Source: Megamonas sp. UBA1799
GTDB lineage: Bacteria > Bacillota > Negativicutes > Selenomonadales > Selenomonadaceae
Length of the DNA: 49,469 nt
Assembly (NCBI GenBank): GCA_002319815.1
Contig: DCFR01000039.1
Coordinates: forward strand, 1-49,469
Direction: 5' to 3'
Below, piece by piece: positions 24,274 to 33,503 of this stretch. The translations under genes were made by a program, and so were the position numbers. Every line of letters begins with the position of its first letter. The stretch's first letter is position 1. The notes below the pieces were generated by a model. The model was not told where the DNA came from, did no database searches, and saw only the letters and a program-made list of their open reading frames with translations.

Positions 24274-25611
24274 TTACTTTACTTCCTTGATTTCTTCATG
24301 TTCTTTTTGCAGCTTAGCATTGCGCTTCACCAATACCCGGGTAATGCGCACATGCTCGATTTCCTCAACCAAAAATTCGTTGCCCTCAAAAACGACTTTT
24401 TGTCCGACGCGCGGCGGCGTTTCCACCTGCGCATACAGCCAGCCGCCAATCGTATCGACATTATCCGCCGCCAGATTCAGCTCCAGAATTTCATTGACCT
24501 CTTCCAGCAGCAGTCTGGCATCAATCGAATAAGAATATTCGCCGCGCCTTTCGACTACCGGACGTTCCTGATCAAATTCATCCTGAATGTCCCCCACAAT
24601 CTCCTCGACGACATCTTCAATTGTAACCATACCGGCCGTACCGCCATATTCATCGGCCACGATCGCCAGCTGCGAGCGCGCTTTCTGCATCGTTTTCAAC
24701 AGCCGGGCTGCCGTCATCGTCTCCGGCACCACCAGCGCCGGACGAGCCAGCCGGCGCAGATTTGGCTTATTCCCATGACAAAGCGGCTCCAGCAAATCCT
24801 TGATATGAAGAAAGCCGATGATATCATCCTTGTCCGCACGGCAAATCGGATAACGCGTCAAACGCTCCTGTAATGCAATCCGGATGTTCTCCTCAATGCT
24901 GTTTTCCAGATAAAGACAAACCATATCCGTACGCGGCAGCATAATATCACGAACATCTTTCTCCGAAAAATCGAAAACATTATCCACGAAATCATATTCG
25001 GTTTTGTTAATATACCCATACTTGTGACTTTCTTCCATCAGAATGCGAATCTCATCCTCCGAATGGACATCTTCGCCTTCATTGGCTACCTCAAACCCCA
25101 TGTGCCGAACCACCCAATTGGCGACATGATTCAGAAGCCAGACAAACGGATACGTCAGCCGCTGAAAAAAGAGCAGCGGCATGGCTATCGCCAGCATAAC
25201 CGTTTCCGCGCGCTGGATCGCGATATTTTTTGGTGCCAGCTCGCCTAAGACAATCTGAAACGCGGTAATCAGCGAAAAAGCGGCGAAAAATGCCAGCGTA
25301 TCTGCCGCCCCGCCAGAAAGACCGACCCAGGCCATCAGCGGAGAAAGCAGCAGCGCCATCACCGGCTCTCCCAACCAGCCCAGTCCCAGCGAAGCCAGCG
25401 TAACTCCAAGCTGCGTAACCGACAATGAAACATCCATGTGTTCAATCAGCTGCTTGGCATACCGGGCCCGTCGGCTTCCCGCCTGAATCAGCGTCTCAAG
25501 CTGGGATGCCCGGATCTTGACGATTGCAAATTCGGCTGCGACAAAAAAACCATTCATTACAATGAGCGCCACCAATAGAAAAACCTTACTGGTAATGGAA
25601 AAAGCGTCCAA
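24274..25611 (-). CDS. CNNM/CBS-domain membrane protein (CorC/HlyC family)
   Basis: 445 aa. An N-terminal CNNM (DUF21) domain with about four membrane helices (AEFAIVKIR near 27-35), two CBS domains (MLPRTDMV onward) and a C-terminal CorC/HlyC domain (DEYGGTAGMVTIEDVVEEIVGDI). Family members export Mg2+ or related divalent cations; the hemolysin name is historical. The start is TTG, set by GGAGGG 7 bases upstream and by the normal N terminus of the family. Middle gene of the run from 29635 to 20650. Confidence 0.9.
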   Translation of the reverse strand: MDAFSITSKVFLLVALIVMNGFFVAAEFAIVKIRASQLETLIQAGSRRARYAKQLIEHMDVSLSVTQLGVTLASLGLGWLGEPVMALLLSPLMAWVGLSGGAADTLAFFAAFSLITAFQIVLGELAPKNIAIQRAETVMLAIAMPLLFFQRLTYPFVWLLNHVANWVVRHMGFEVANEGEDVHSEDEIRILMEESHKYGYINKTEYDFVDNVFDFSEKDVRDIMLPRTDMVCLYLENSIEENIRIALQERLTRYPICRADKDDIIGFLHIKDLLEPLCHGNKPNLRRLARPALVVPETMTAARLLKTMQKARSQLAIVADEYGGTAGMVTIEDVVEEIVGDIQDEFDQERPVVERRGEYSYSIDARLLLEEVNEILELNLAADNVDTIGGWLYAQVETPPRVGQKVVFEGNEFLVEEIEHVRITRVLVKRNAKLQKEHEEIKEVK

Positions 25612-25641
25612 ATAAAACCCTCCACAATGTTATCAACAAAT

Positions 25642-26808
25642 TTACTTTCCTGCTTTATGCGCTGCCGGCTTAGATTCCCGGGGCTGATCCGTCTGGCGCT
25701 TCAGCGGCTTAAGCTCTATGTGCAGGGACTGTTCCAGTCCCGACAAGCGCAGCGCCTCTTTCGGATCGGCCAGCGTCACTACGCAGCCCTTCGCTCCGGC
25801 GCGGGCCGTCCTGCCGGCCCTATGCTGATAAACAGAGGCATTTTCCGGCAAATCAAGATTAAAAACATAATCAATCCCGGCAATATCCAGTCCGCGAGCC
25901 GCCAGATCGGTGGCTAGCAGCAACTGGACCTTGCCGCTGCGAAAAGCGGCAATCGCATTTTTACGCGCCATTTTATCATCGGTCCCCAGCAGTGACGCCG
26001 CCCGAATGCCATCAAACTGCAGCTTGGCCAATGTCCGCTGCGCATCAAATGCACGGTTTACAAAGACCAGCCCACGGGCCACTGGCAGTGTCCGCGCCAG
26101 CTTGCGGACCATCTCCACTTTCTCCCGAAACGACGTCATCAGATAAAAGTTTTCCAACGCCGCCGGCAACTTTACCGGGCCTTCTTCTACCCGCAGCACG
26201 GCGGGCTGTGCCAGCTGCATGGCCCGTTCCAGCGCCTTATGCGGAGCCGTCGCCGACAGGAACAACGTTTGATGCTGCGCCGGAAGCATCTTAATCAGTT
26301 CCGCCACAGTTCCCTGATTCTGATCATCCAGCAGGCGGTCAAATTCATCCAACACCAGATACTTCACCTGCGCCAGCTTCAGTTTTCCCTTGTGCGCCAG
26401 TTCGATAATTCGCCCGGCGGACCCGGCCACAATCTGCGGCTTGCTTTTGAGCTTATCGATCTGCCGGGCGATATTTGCCCCGCCGATCAGTCCCTGCGAA
26501 CGCACTGCCGGAGCGCCTGCCTGGCGCAGGCGCTCAATTTCCCCGGCAATCTGCATCGCCAGTTCATAGGTTGGCGCCAGGATAACCGCCTGCGCCGCCG
26601 CTTGCTCCAGTCGAATCCGTTCCAACAGCGGCAAAAGATAGGCCAGCGTCTTTCCCGTTCCGGTAGGCGCCTCAATCAACAGATTTTCCCCTGCCAGAAT
26701 ACGCTGCACCGACTGCGCCTGCACCGGCATTGGTTCCTGAAATCCCAATTTGTTCACCGCCGCAGTCAGAACGGGACTAAGTCCCAAAGCCTCAAATGTA
26801 TTTGTCAT
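25642..26808 (-). CDS. DEAD-box RNA helicase
   Basis: 388 aa. Q motif region FEALGLSPVL, motif I APTGTGKT, motif II VLDEFD (DEFD instead of DEAD), motif III SAT, and motif VI HRAGRTARAG. The C terminus is short and lacks an added RNA-binding domain; only a small Lys/Pro-rich tail is present. Likely helps ribosome assembly or RNA turnover. The ATG at 26808 follows AAGGAGATATT; an in-frame start seven codons upstream has no such site. Located 34 bases after topB. Confidence 0.9.
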   Translation of the reverse strand: MTNTFEALGLSPVLTAAVNKLGFQEPMPVQAQSVQRILAGENLLIEAPTGTGKTLAYLLPLLERIRLEQAAAQAVILAPTYELAMQIAGEIERLRQAGAPAVRSQGLIGGANIARQIDKLKSKPQIVAGSAGRIIELAHKGKLKLAQVKYLVLDEFDRLLDDQNQGTVAELIKMLPAQHQTLFLSATAPHKALERAMQLAQPAVLRVEEGPVKLPAALENFYLMTSFREKVEMVRKLARTLPVARGLVFVNRAFDAQRTLAKLQFDGIRAASLLGTDDKMARKNAIAAFRSGKVQLLLATDLAARGLDIAGIDYVFNLDLPENASVYQHRAGRTARAGAKGCVVTLADPKEALRLSGLEQSLHIELKPLKRQTDQPRESKPAAHKAGK

Positions 26809-26842
26809 AATATCTCCTTTATTATCCATTCATTTATTCATC

Positions 26843-29242
26843 TCAATGGGTCAATACCGGCTGGCCCTGAGCATCATCAAAGGTCGCCGTACAACGGGGA
26901 TAATTCGTACAGCCCCAGAACGCGCCGTTTTTCCCCTGAATGCAGCGCAGCTTTCCTTCCCTGCAGCGCGGGCAACGATATTCTTTACCCGACACGGGTT
27001 CCGCCGATTGGCGCCCCAGCTGCTCCATGGGCCGTGCCGAAGCATGCGGCTTACGGTCCCAGCGCCGGCCATTCCTCTGACTGCCTTGCTGCGCAATCAA
27101 TGCCTGCGCCGACACCATTGGTTGGTAAGCCGCCGTAAAAGCCGCCATTTCTGCTTCACTCATATGGCTGTCAGCATAGGAAGCCGGCATCGCTTGCACA
27201 CCCGACATCTCGGCTGCCATTCCTGCCGGCTGCTGTCCTCCGGCTAAATCAGGCTTCCCATCTTTATCATCGCAGCTCATACGGCAGCGCGGATAATTGG
27301 TACAACCCCAAAAATCGCCTTTTTTTCCATGCCGCTGGACCAATATTCCCTGGTGGCAGCGTGGGCAGGGATATTCGCCTTCTACTTTCATTCTGGCCCT
27401 GCGCGCTTTTTCACACAATAAGCGGGTAAACGCAATCTGCGCTTCCAGAAAGTCTGACAACGTGCCCTCGCCTTCCGCCATGGAATGCAGATGATCTTCC
27501 CAGATAGCTGTCGAATCAGGGTAGGTCATTTCGTCCGGCAGTGCATCCACTAAAAGATAAGCCGATGCCTGCGGTATCAGATATTTCTTTTTCCCTTCCG
27601 GCTGCAGGAATTTCCGCTGTATAAGATCATCGATAATCGTTGCCCGTGTTGCCTCGGTGCCAATACCGTACACATCGCGCAGCTTTTTCTTTGCCTCCGG
27701 ATCCTTGACATATTTATGAATTTCTTTCATACCAGCCAGCAGCGTGGCCGCCGTAAACCGCTGCGGCGGCTTCGTTGCTTTTTTTGCCAACTCGCCTTTT
27801 TCATAATGCACTGCATCTTTTTTCTTCATCGCGGGCAAAGTAGCCGTATCCTCTTCCTCGGAATTTTCTTCCTTATCTTCCTCTTTCTTGTCCTTTCCCA
27901 TATAAAGAAGCTTCCAGCCCGAATCCTTGACCACCCGGCCGCTGGCCGTGAAAATCTCGCCCTGATACGTTACTTCTACCTTGGTCTGATCATAGACATG
28001 CTCCGGATAAAACTGTGCCAGATAAGCCTGGGCAACCAGAAAATAAATATTACGTTGTACCGGCGTAAGCCCGGCTAAATGAACCCTCACCGTCGTTGGA
28101 ATAATCGCATGATGCGCAGAAATCTTCTTATCATTCCAGGCACGGCTGCGAATGCCGCCATTTGCCCCCTGCGCCCAGCCTGCCAACTTTGCATCATCGA
28201 TCCCCTGCAAATTTGCCAGAATCGCCCGGGAAGCCGGATACTGGTTCAGCGGCAGGTATTCGCAGTCCGAACGCGGATAAGTGGTGATTTTCTTCTCATA
28301 CAGCTGCTGCGCCGTATCCAACACCAGCTGTGGATCATAGCCAAACCGTTTTCCCGCCAGAACCTGCAGGGAAGAAAGCGAAAATGGCAGCCGCTGCGGT
28401 TCCTTTTTCAGCGCCCGCTGATACGCGCTCACCACGCCATCTCTCGGCTCCGAAGCAAACCTGGCCAGCTTTGCCTCGGCAGCCGCGCCATCTACCAACC
28501 GGCCTTCACTATCCATGCCCGGCTGGTCTTCCTTTGGTTTCCAAACCGCCTGAAACCCACCATTTTGATGCTGAAACCATGCTTTAATCGTATAATAATC
28601 CACGGGATGAAAATCTTTAATTTCCCGTTCGCGGCGTACGACCAGAGCCAGCGTAGGTGTTTTCACCCGACCGACCGGCAGCGTCACATCATGCCCTGCC
28701 CGCCGAGCGGCCAAAGTATACGCCCGCGACAGATTCATCCCGATGAGCCAATCGGCGCGAGCCCGCGCCAAGGCCGACTGTTGCAGCGGATAAAAAGCAC
28801 GGTTATCCCGCAGATCCGCATTGGCCTCTTTGATGCTCTTCTCATCCAGCGCATTGAGCAGTATGCGTTTCACTGGCTTCGTGTTGCCAACATAATCGAG
28901 CACCTCATCAATCAAAAGCTGTCCCTCGCGGTCCGGATCTCCGGCATGCACAATCTCATCCGCCCGTTCAATCAACCCCTTAATGATCGCAAATTGCTTG
29001 GCGCACGAAGCTTCCACCAGCAGTTTCCATTGGGCCGGAACAATCGGCAGATCCTCATCCCGCCATTTTTTATATTTTTCATCATATTCACTCGGCTCCG
29101 CCTGCCGCAGAATATGCCCAAAACCCCAGGTCACAATGCCGCCCGCGGTTTCCAGAAAACCATCACCGCGTCGGAGCGGTCCCGGCAGACACTTGGCAAT
29201 CTCTGCCCCCATGCTTGGTTTTTCGGCTATATATAAACGCAA
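26843..29242 (-). CDS. topB: DNA topoisomerase III
   Basis: 799 aa type IA topoisomerase. Begins with the conserved MRLYIAEKPS TOPRIM segment; GDPDREGQLL is the metal motif; TYPRSDCEYL contains the catalytic Tyr. The C terminus carries two zinc-ribbon repeats (CPRC..CTNYPRC twice, about 640-685 and 748-795). An acidic insertion near residue 455 (KKEEDKEENSEEED) is not part of the core fold. The start is TTG at 29242, as the family N terminus fixes the frame. Relaxes negatively supercoiled DNA and resolves replication intermediates. 21 bases after the DUF1232 gene. Confidence 0.95.
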   Translation of the reverse strand: MRLYIAEKPSMGAEIAKCLPGPLRRGDGFLETAGGIVTWGFGHILRQAEPSEYDEKYKKWRDEDLPIVPAQWKLLVEASCAKQFAIIKGLIERADEIVHAGDPDREGQLLIDEVLDYVGNTKPVKRILLNALDEKSIKEANADLRDNRAFYPLQQSALARARADWLIGMNLSRAYTLAARRAGHDVTLPVGRVKTPTLALVVRREREIKDFHPVDYYTIKAWFQHQNGGFQAVWKPKEDQPGMDSEGRLVDGAAAEAKLARFASEPRDGVVSAYQRALKKEPQRLPFSLSSLQVLAGKRFGYDPQLVLDTAQQLYEKKITTYPRSDCEYLPLNQYPASRAILANLQGIDDAKLAGWAQGANGGIRSRAWNDKKISAHHAIIPTTVRVHLAGLTPVQRNIYFLVAQAYLAQFYPEHVYDQTKVEVTYQGEIFTASGRVVKDSGWKLLYMGKDKKEEDKEENSEEEDTATLPAMKKKDAVHYEKGELAKKATKPPQRFTAATLLAGMKEIHKYVKDPEAKKKLRDVYGIGTEATRATIIDDLIQRKFLQPEGKKKYLIPQASAYLLVDALPDEMTYPDSTAIWEDHLHSMAEGEGTLSDFLEAQIAFTRLLCEKARRARMKVEGEYPCPRCHQGILVQRHGKKGDFWGCTNYPRCRMSCDDKDGKPDLAGGQQPAGMAAEMSGVQAMPASYADSHMSEAEMAAFTAAYQPMVSAQALIAQQGSQRNGRRWDRKPHASARPMEQLGRQSAEPVSGKEYRCPRCREGKLRCIQGKNGAFWGCTNYPRCTATFDDAQGQPVLTH

Positions 29243-29263
29243 AATCCATTACCCCTCGAAAAT

Positions 29264-29635
29264 TCATTTAAACAACAAGGCATAAACTGCCCAAAGCAAC
29301 AGCAATACCCAAAGTAAAATCACGATGGAAGCTACCAGAAACACATACGGCAAGCGGCGGCTAAGCCGCAGGGCCTTGCGCTCGCTGTCATCCCGGATAA
29401 CCGGCGGCAAAAGTTTCAACACCCCGCCCAGAACCATGGGAACAATCACCGCATCATCCATCAGCCCCAATACCGGAATCGCATCCGGAATCAGATCAAC
29501 CGGACTGATCAGATACAAACCAGCCAGTACCATAGCACCCTTCAAAAATCCCGGCGTGCCCGGATTGCGAAACGCCATAAGCAGTACAATCAGATCATAA
29601 CGAAAAACTTTCCAATAAGACCAGAATTTCCCCAT
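29264..29635 (-). CDS. DUF1232 (YkvA-type) membrane protein
   Basis: 123 aa. The conserved LYLISPVDLIPDAIPVLGLMDD core of DUF1232 lies at about residues 40-61, with further hydrophobic helices near 62-78 and 95-120. The molecular role of the family is unknown. First gene of the seven-gene run, with a GGGGAGG site. Confidence 0.85.
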   Translation of the reverse strand: MGKFWSYWKVFRYDLIVLLMAFRNPGTPGFLKGAMVLAGLYLISPVDLIPDAIPVLGLMDDAVIVPMVLGGVLKLLPPVIRDDSERKALRLSRRLPYVFLVASIVILLWVLLLLWAVYALLFK

Positions 29636-29658
29636 AGCCCCGCCTCCCCTCTATCTGT

Positions 29659-29667
29659 ATTCTACCA
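29659..29667 (-). promoter_or_regulatory. Extended -10 promoter of the DUF1232-topB run
   Basis: TGG followed by TAGAAT (29659-29664) on the minus strand, with no good -35. It is divergent from the lysA promoter; a 10-base palindrome (29694-29703) lies between the two. Confidence 0.45.
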
Positions 29668-29713
29668 TACTTCCCTGTAAAAAGAAAAAAGTGATGTATA
29701 CATTCCGCTTCTA

Positions 29714-29722
29714 TGTTATAAT
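29714..29722 (+). promoter_or_regulatory. Extended -10 promoter of lysA
   Basis: TGT immediately before a consensus TATAAT (29717-29722); the -35 is poor. About 60 bases upstream of the start. The short leader has no room for a lysine riboswitch. Confidence 0.6.
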
Positions 29723-29787
29723 ATTTTTATTCTATGAATGGAATTTAGTTGTTCTATACATTTTATATCCAGCAGGAGGAACCAAAT

Positions 29788-31044
29788 ATGTCTGAAAAAA
29801 TTTTCCCGATTTCTCAGGCGCGTCTTGAAGAAATCATCAAAGACTACCCGACGCCATTTCATATTTATGATGAAAAAGCCATCCGGCAAAATCTGCGCCG
29901 TCTGTTTGCCGCCTTTTCCTGGGCGCCATCCTTTCGCGAGCACTATGCCGTAAAAGCAGCTCCGAACCCTTATTTATTGGAAATTATGCGCGAAGAAGGC
30001 GCCGGCGCCGACTGCAGTTCCCTCGCCGAACTTCACCTCGCGGAAATGGCCGGCATTACCGGAGAAAAGATTATGCTGACATCCAATGATACGCCAGCCG
30101 ATGAATTTCAGAAAGCATTGGAGCTTGGCGCTATCATCAACCTCGATGACATTTCACATATTGATTATTTAGAAAAGAATGCCGGTTTTCCCTCCTGTAT
30201 GGCATTTCGGTTTAATCCCGGCGACTGCATTGAAGGCAACAGCATCATCGGCCAGCCGGAGGAAGCCAAGTACGGGCTCACGCGCGAGCAGCTGTTCGAA
30301 GCGTATGCAAAAGCGCGCAGCAAGGGTGTAAAACGCTTTGGGCTGCATACGATGGTTATTTCCAATGAGCTGCATGCCGATTCCTTTATTAATACCGCCC
30401 GTCTTATGTTCGAACTGGCCGTAGAAATCAAGGAAAAGCTGGGCATTTGTCTGGAATTTACTGATTTGGGCGGCGGCATTGGCATTCCTTACCGTCCCAA
30501 AGAAAATGCCGTGAATTTGGAAGAAGTCGGCGCCGGTATTCATCAGGCCTATCAGGAGATTATCGAACCGGCCGGTCTGGGCAACCTCGCCATCGCCCTT
30601 GAACTGGGACGCGCCATCACCGGCCCTTACGGCTATCTGGTCTCAACCGTCCTGCATGAAAAACATACCTACAAAGACTACATCGGTCTGGACTCCTGTA
30701 TGGCCAATCTGATGCGGCCGGCCATGTACGGTGCTTACCATCATATCGCGGTTGTCGGCAAGGAAAATAAACCCTGCGATCACGTATACGATGTGACCGG
30801 ATCACTTTGTGAAAACAATGATAAGTTTGCCATTGACCGCCGCCTGCCAAAGATTGACATTGGCGACCGGCTGGTTATGTTCGATACCGGAGCGCATGGG
30901 CATGCGATGGGCTTCAACTATAACGGAAAATTGAGAAGCGCTGAACTGCTGCTTCAGGAAGACGGCTCGATAAAACTGATCCGCCGGGCAGAAACGCTGG
31001 ATGATTACTTCAGCACTTTGCATTTTCCCGGTTCCAAATTCTAG
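29788..31044 (+). CDS. lysA: Diaminopimelate decarboxylase
   Basis: 418 aa, PLP fold III. Converts meso-diaminopimelate to lysine. PLP Lys in HYAVKAAPNP near residue 54, LGGGIGIPY glycine loop, ELGRAITGPYG, and CENNDKFA with the active Cys near 330. The usual HxHIGS phosphate-side motif is LHTMVISN, which marks a separate branch of LysA known from anaerobes. The ATG at 29788 follows GCAGGAGGA. Stand-alone gene. Lysine made here could feed the lysine/ornithine decarboxylase at 17133, linking diaminopimelate, lysine and cadaverine for the wall. Confidence 0.9.
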   Translation: MSEKIFPISQARLEEIIKDYPTPFHIYDEKAIRQNLRRLFAAFSWAPSFREHYAVKAAPNPYLLEIMREEGAGADCSSLAELHLAEMAGITGEKIMLTSNDTPADEFQKALELGAIINLDDISHIDYLEKNAGFPSCMAFRFNPGDCIEGNSIIGQPEEAKYGLTREQLFEAYAKARSKGVKRFGLHTMVISNELHADSFINTARLMFELAVEIKEKLGICLEFTDLGGGIGIPYRPKENAVNLEEVGAGIHQAYQEIIEPAGLGNLAIALELGRAITGPYGYLVSTVLHEKHTYKDYIGLDSCMANLMRPAMYGAYHHIAVVGKENKPCDHVYDVTGSLCENNDKFAIDRRLPKIDIGDRLVMFDTGAHGHAMGFNYNGKLRSAELLLQEDGSIKLIRRAETLDDYFSTLHFPGSKF

Positions 31045-31045
31045 T

Positions 31046-31092
31046 CAAAAAGATCCCGTGGCTATCCGATTGGATAAACGCGGGATCCTTTT
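31046..31092. terminator. Bidirectional terminator between lysA and pfkA
   Basis: Outer stem GATCCCG with CGGGATC and an inner stem TATCC-GAT-GGATA, with T-runs on both strands. Confidence 0.85.
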
Positions 31093-31103
31093 GTGTTCTG
31101 CCC

Positions 31104-31144
31104 AAGGCTCTGGCCCAGCGACTGGCCGCAGCCTTTATTTTTTT
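31104..31144 (+). terminator. Second terminator after lysA
   Basis: AAGGCT (31104-31109) pairs with AGCCTT (31130-31135), inner GGCC pairs with GGCC, then TATTTTTTT. It acts on the plus strand only. Confidence 0.65.
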
Positions 31145-31157
31145 GTCTTCAGCCAAC

Positions 31158-32117
31158 TTATACCAAGACCCGGGCAAGCCTTACCAATTCCGGATCCAAA
31201 GTCTTTTGATTATGCACAGCGTCCGCCAGATTAATTTCGACCACCTTGCCCGCATCAAAACCAAAAACAACATTGGAAACGCCGTTCATCAGCGCTAATG
31301 CCGCCTTTTCCCCCAGCATACTGGCCTTCATCCGATCCTCGACCGTAGGTGAACCGCCGCGTTGAATATGTCCCAGCACCGAAACGCGCGTCTCAATTCC
31401 CGTACGCGCCGCGACAATTTTCCCGATCCCCGCCGCTGAACCGGCTCCTTCAGCTACCACAATAATGCTGTAACGTTTGCCGCGCTCATAAGATTCCCGC
31501 AGTTCGCAGCACATATCATCCAGATCCATCTTGACTTCCGGTACCAGAATGTATTCCGCCCCGCCGGCAATACCAGCGGTCATCGCCAGCCATCCCGACT
31601 TGCGGCCCATGACTTCGATCAAAATGATGCGCCGATGCGCCGATGCCGTATCACGCAGTTTATTGATTGCATCAACAATCGTATTGGCCGCCGTATCGGC
31701 GCCAATCGTATAATCCGTTCCCCAGACGTCATTATCAATGGTACCCGGCAGACCGACAATCGGCATGCCCATTTTTTCCAACAAAGCCCCGCCGGTCAGG
31801 CTGCCGTCGCCGCCAATGATAACCACGCCTTCAATCCCATGCGTTTTCAAATTTTTCAGCGCCGTCTTTCGACCCGCCTCGGTCTTGAACTCCTCACTGC
31901 GGGCCGTACCCAAAAAGGTCCCGCCGCGCTGAATCAAATCGCTGACGCTGCGCCCGTTCAGTTCACGCATATCGTCCTCAATCATGCCTTTATAACCATT
32001 ATTGATGCCCCAGACTTTTACACCCTCATAAACCGCGGTACGCACAACCGCTCTGGCCGCCGCATTCATCCCCGGACTGTCGCCGCCGGAAGTCAGTAAG
32101 GAAATACTTTTAAGCAT
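31158..32117 (-). CDS. pfkA: 6-phosphofructokinase, ATP-dependent
   Basis: 319 aa, the classic short bacterial PfkA. LTSGGDSPGMNAA at the ATP site, GGDGSLTGG (Gly, not Asp, after GGD, so ATP rather than PPi), catalytic GTIDND, VMGRKSGWLA and GHIQRGGSP. Commits fructose-6-phosphate to glycolysis. The ATG at 32117 has AGGAGA upstream; GTG one codon earlier is possible. It follows the diguanylate cyclase gene by 158 bases and has its own promoter. Confidence 0.96.
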   Translation of the reverse strand: MLKSISLLTSGGDSPGMNAAARAVVRTAVYEGVKVWGINNGYKGMIEDDMRELNGRSVSDLIQRGGTFLGTARSEEFKTEAGRKTALKNLKTHGIEGVVIIGGDGSLTGGALLEKMGMPIVGLPGTIDNDVWGTDYTIGADTAANTIVDAINKLRDTASAHRRIILIEVMGRKSGWLAMTAGIAGGAEYILVPEVKMDLDDMCCELRESYERGKRYSIIVVAEGAGSAAGIGKIVAARTGIETRVSVLGHIQRGGSPTVEDRMKASMLGEKAALALMNGVSNVVFGFDAGKVVEINLADAVHNQKTLDPELVRLARVLV

Positions 32118-32200
32118 CACACATCTCTCCTATCCGCACCGCAAAATTCGCAAAGGCGCTGCCTGTAAAACAATTTTTCTCAATCCATCTTACATTTATA

Positions 32201-32229
32201 ATATTAAATACTTCATCTGAAATTGTAAA
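32201..32229 (-). promoter_or_regulatory. Candidate promoter of pfkA
   Basis: -35 TTTACA (32224-32229), 17-base spacer, -10 TAATAT (32201-32206), about 80 bases before the start. Confidence 0.5.
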
Positions 32230-32275
32230 GCCTTTTAACAAAATTTTTACTTTGCTTCCGTCGTCTTCAGATGGC

Positions 32276-33394
32276 TCAGCCAACGCATTGATTTTTACCA
32301 AACGCCTTCGCCGCATACAAATTACGATCCGCCAGTGCCGCCAGCGCATAGCAGCGTTCAACGTCCTGCCGCGGCGGCTCTTCCGAAACCACCAGTCCGG
32401 CGCTGAGCGTGACATACGGATAATTTGCAAACGTACCGGCAGGAAGCTGCTTCTTTCGCATAGCTTCCAGACAGAGATTCGTCTGCCGGCGAGCCTCTTC
32501 CTTATCGGCCAGGAAGAACAGGAGAATAAACTCTTCGCCGCCATAACGCACTGCGATGCCATCCTTTTTACCAATAACCGTCATAAAACATTCGGCCACT
32601 GTCCGCAGGCATTCATCGCCGGCGACATGTCCATAGGTATCATTATAAGACTTAAAATCATCGATATCAAACAGAACCATACTGATATTCCAGCCATAGT
32701 TACGTTTCTTCAGATATGCCTCCATGCCGCGGCGGTTTAAAAGCCCGGTCAAAGGATCAGTTTCACTGGCCGTCTGTAAAATCGCCCGCTGCCGAACCAG
32801 CAGCAGATAATCAATATGGTGCCGCACAGCAATGACCAGAGAAATGAAACTACAGAAGATCATATACCGATAAGGATGCATAGCAAGCTGCCCGCTGGAA
32901 AACAACTCCGAGCCGGATTGCAGCAAAAAACACACGCTCAGATTCAACCATAAAAGTATAAGAAAAGTCTCATGAATCCGAAAATTTGGCACGACAACCA
33001 ATACCAACAGGGCCATAGGATAGACATAAAGGCCGCCGGAAAATGTCATTCCCTCACACAAAAGGAAATCGACTCCTACCAGCAGCCCCAGAACAACCAT
33101 ATTACGAATCCAGATACAGCCCCGCGCCGAGCAAGTATGTTCAAGCACATATATGATCAACATGCATCCCAGGCCGATCATAAGGGTCAAAACCAGCATC
33201 AGACCCACCCGGACATAGCTGACCGTATCCGCTAATGCATAGGATAGCGCATTCAAAAGCAACGCCCCACTGGCAACCACCGCTGCCAAAAGAAGATTGC
33301 GCAGATTATCCCGCAGAAAACCATACGCATATTCTCCATCCCGATAAGTAGCCAGACGTTTATAAGCCGTATAAGATTTTCGCCAGGATTCCAT
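32276..33394 (-). CDS. Membrane diguanylate cyclase (GGDEF)
   Basis: 372 aa. Five or six membrane helices (about 33-195) form an unassigned sensor region, then a GGDEF domain: DPLTGLLNRRG, DIDDFKSYND at 243-252 and RYGGEEF with GGEEF at 285-289, all intact for making c-di-GMP from two GTP. The product-inhibition site RxxD is not present at its normal position (KKDG stands there). The ATG at 33394 has GGGGTGA upstream; an earlier in-frame start lacks support. The nearest c-di-GMP receptor in this window is the PilZ-fused synthase at 5848, so a functional link is plausible but unproven. Confidence 0.9.
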   Translation of the reverse strand: MESWRKSYTAYKRLATYRDGEYAYGFLRDNLRNLLLAAVVASGALLLNALSYALADTVSYVRVGLMLVLTLMIGLGCMLIIYVLEHTCSARGCIWIRNMVVLGLLVGVDFLLCEGMTFSGGLYVYPMALLVLVVVPNFRIHETFLILLWLNLSVCFLLQSGSELFSSGQLAMHPYRYMIFCSFISLVIAVRHHIDYLLLVRQRAILQTASETDPLTGLLNRRGMEAYLKKRNYGWNISMVLFDIDDFKSYNDTYGHVAGDECLRTVAECFMTVIGKKDGIAVRYGGEEFILLFFLADKEEARRQTNLCLEAMRKKQLPAGTFANYPYVTLSAGLVVSEEPPRQDVERCYALAALADRNLYAAKAFGKNQCVG

Positions 33395-33503
33395 GTCATC
33401 ACCCCGGATGCCAGAAAAAAATAATCTACCTGCCACCCTCTGGCTTTACTTTACAATTTTTTTGAATTACCCTAAAACAAAGCCTGCACCTGCCGACAAA
33501 ATT

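Noticed and set aside
28079..29236. Long open frame on the plus strand opposite topB
   Set aside because: It lies wholly inside topB, has the Arg/His/Leu-rich make-up of an antisense frame and no recognisable domain or ribosome binding site.
29723..29787. Lysine riboswitch upstream of lysA
   Set aside because: The leader is only about 60 bases; a lysine riboswitch needs about 170.
33395..33503. tmRNA gene next to smpB
   Set aside because: The gap is about 110 bases, too short, and no tag-peptide frame or acceptor stem is visible there or elsewhere near.
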